Under the pieces are notes generated by a model. That model worked only from the letters and a program-made list of their open reading frames with translations, did no database searches and was not told the DNA's origin. From an uncultured Akkermansia sp. (GTDB taxonomy: Bacteria; Verrucomicrobiota; Verrucomicrobiia; Verrucomicrobiales; Akkermansiaceae), in assembly GCA_904501955.1 (NCBI GenBank), contig CAJGCY010000004.1:1-40915 (forward strand): a stretch of 40,915 bases of DNA. The letters are read 5' to 3'. The position numbers and the translations under genes were made by a program. Of the stretch, positions 39,445 to 40,915 are shown piece by piece (position 1 is the first letter of the stretch; each line of letters starts with the position of its first letter).

Positions 39445-40915
39445 TCAATCACGGTCTGCATTACCGGCATCCACACAGGTCTGAGGCGTGCGGAAGCAGC
39501 AGCCGACTACAAAGGTAGCAATGGTGCCGATGGTTACACGCCACGGGAAGGCAATGGCAGGTACCAAATCGCAGCGGCCCAGCACCTCCAGCGCAATCAC
39601 CGTTACGAAACCGGCCAGCATGGCGATGATGTTGCCCATGTCGTTACCGCGCCCACGGGTCAGCATGCCCAGCAGGAATACACCGAGCAAGGAACCGTAG
39701 GTGTAACCGAAAATGCCCAAGGCAATCGGCAAAATGCGCACGGTGGGGTCCATCACCGTCAGCCAAGCGGTGGCAGCCCCCACCAAAATGAGCAACACGG
39801 CAAAGGCAACAGTCATCCAACGCACGGCGCGCAGCTGCTCTTGTTGTGTGGCGTGGGGGCGGAACACATCCACATACCAATCTTTGGTCGCCGTGGTGGC
39901 CAAGGCGTTCAGCGCGGTGGAGAGAGAGCCCATGGCCGTGGCCAGCAGAGCGGCAACCAAAAGGCCACGCACGCCCGCCGGCAGGCAGTGGATGATGAAC
40001 CACGGGAAAATCTCTATCTGCTTCTCCGGCGGGGTGATGCCGTTTTGCGCGAAATACACGAACAGCAACATGCCACAGGAGATGAAAATCAGCACGATGG
40101 GCATATCCATCAAGCCGGAAAGAATCACAGCGCGAGCGCCTTTCTTGCTGCTGGGGGCGGCCAGCATGCGCTGCACCATGTCTTGGTCCGTACCGTGTGT
40201 GGCCATGGTGATGAAGGTGGATGCCAGCACGGCAGTCCACAGGGTATACTCACTGCCGATGATGTTCTTCACATCCGCCCACAATCCCTGCCCCGTCACA
40301 CCGGTGTCGAAGAATGCCCAAGGCTTCAGATTTTCAATACCGCAGGGGTTATACTCCTTGTTACCCAAATGGTAGCAAATGGAATCCCAAGCGCTGCCCC
40401 AGTCGCCACCGGCTTTGATACTGAAGAGAAGAACGGCAATGGTGGTAATGAGAGATATGGCCAAAATACTGGCCTGCAGTACATCCGTCCACACCACGGC
40501 CTTCAGACCACCCAGCGTGGTATATACGGCGGTGGCAATGGTAATGAGAGTCAACGCAGCAATGTAGATAATCACCGTTTCCCACTGGCCGGCGCTATCC
40601 TGCCCGGTCATCATCATGTAGGCTATCACCAACAAAATACCCGCAAAGAACAAGCGTGTACCGCTGGCCAGCACACGGCTGATGAGGAAGGTGACACTTG
40701 CCCAGCGACGCGTGCTCAAACCGAAACGCTTCTCCAAATACTCATAAATGGAGACCACATTGTACCGGTAATATGGTTTAAGGAATAGTTTTCCCACCAC
40801 AATGCGCCCCAATATGGTGCCGATGGCCAGCTGCGCATAGGTAAAATTGCGCAAAGCAAAGCCTTCACCCGGTGCCCCGAGGAAGGTAGCCGCGCTGATT
40901 TCCGCAGCAAGAATG
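39445..40915 (-). CDS. sodium:solute symporter (SSS family), start beyond the window
   Basis: SSS proteins carry sugars, sialic acid, amino acids or vitamins with Na+. The part in the window is 489 residues and its frame stays open to the edge, where it reads AAEISAATFLGAPGEGFALR, a typical SSS helix-1/2 region. So about 50-70 N-terminal residues are missing. The rest shows many helices, the TTLGGLKAVVWTDVLQ signature and GSLSTALNALATT. The first ATG inside the window (40854) is therefore internal. The substrate is not predictable; beside a GH20 enzyme elsewhere in the window, a sugar is possible. Confidence 0.9.
   Translation of the reverse strand, partial: ILAAEISAATFLGAPGEGFALRNFTYAQLAIGTILGRIVVGKLFLKPYYRYNVVSIYEYLEKRFGLSTRRWASVTFLISRVLASGTRLFFAGILLVIAYMMMTGQDSAGQWETVIIYIAALTLITIATAVYTTLGGLKAVVWTDVLQASILAISLITTIAVLLFSIKAGGDWGSAWDSICYHLGNKEYNPCGIENLKPWAFFDTGVTGQGLWADVKNIIGSEYTLWTAVLASTFITMATHGTDQDMVQRMLAAPSSKKGARAVILSGLMDMPIVLIFISCGMLLFVYFAQNGITPPEKQIEIFPWFIIHCLPAGVRGLLVAALLATAMGSLSTALNALATTATKDWYVDVFRPHATQQEQLRAVRWMTVAFAVLLILVGAATAWLTVMDPTVRILPIALGIFGYTYGSLLGVFLLGMLTRGRGNDMGNIIAMLAGFVTVIALEVLGRCDLVPAIAFPWRVTIGTIATFVVGCCFRTPQTCVDAGNADRD

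Overview
The window looks like a stretch of chromosome from a free-standing, Gram-negative-type bacterium. It has lipoprotein and Sec signal peptides, an L,D-transpeptidase, a GH20 hexosaminidase, GtrA-type glycan genes, very little Shine-Dalgarno signal and moderately high GC. A Verrucomicrobiota member (Akkermansia-like) fits best, but no rRNA or marker gene here proves it. No tRNA, rRNA, CRISPR array, transposase or phage gene was seen.

Left part (1-15000). An intergenic stretch with a dispersed palindromic repeat comes first. A minus-strand block follows: hisG-hisIE, a secreted GH20 beta-N-acetylhexosaminidase, an FKBP-type prolyl isomerase behind a small exported protein, and an L,D-transpeptidase. 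A plus-strand block follows that: two exported ankyrin-type proteins, a membrane protein with a 14-residue Pro/Glu/Gln repeat tail, a secreted metzincin-like protease, a ROK sugar kinase without the usual zinc site, and a DUF4173-like polytopic membrane protein.

Middle (15000-19700). A 140-bp nested palindrome with perfect 16-bp inverted ends lies in the only sizeable gap. A minus-strand operon follows, reading GtrA-like flippase, TatD hydrolase, FAD-dependent UDP-galactopyranose-mutase-like oxidoreductase and a large polytopic membrane protein. It probably modifies a surface glycan or polyprenyl-linked sugar.

Core of interest (19800-33912). Eight plus-strand genes lie close together, in this order: three paralogous von Willebrand A (vWA) proteins with intact MIDAS motifs, a coiled-coil protein, a large P-loop GTPase-like protein resembling SrfC, a large actin/Hsp70-fold ATPase-like protein resembling SrfB, a coiled-coil protein with a weakly GrpE-like tail, and a 1011-residue single-pass membrane protein carrying two families of tandem beta-type repeats. 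SrfB and SrfC are known from enterobacterial srfABC operons. Joining them to three vWA proteins and a repeat-rich membrane protein looks like a distinct, poorly described multi-component system. My inference is an envelope-anchored NTP-driven machine; whether it serves defence, stress response or interaction with other cells cannot be decided from sequence.

Right part (33913-40915). A PMCA-type calcium P-type ATPase, a long cation diffusion facilitator translationally coupled to an orphan UmuD-like protease, a TerB-like protein, and a sodium:solute symporter cut by the window end.

A recurring regulatory theme: at least seven genes have a sigma-70-like promoter whose -10 box ends only 6-12 nt before the start codon. 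Their mRNAs would then be leaderless or nearly so.
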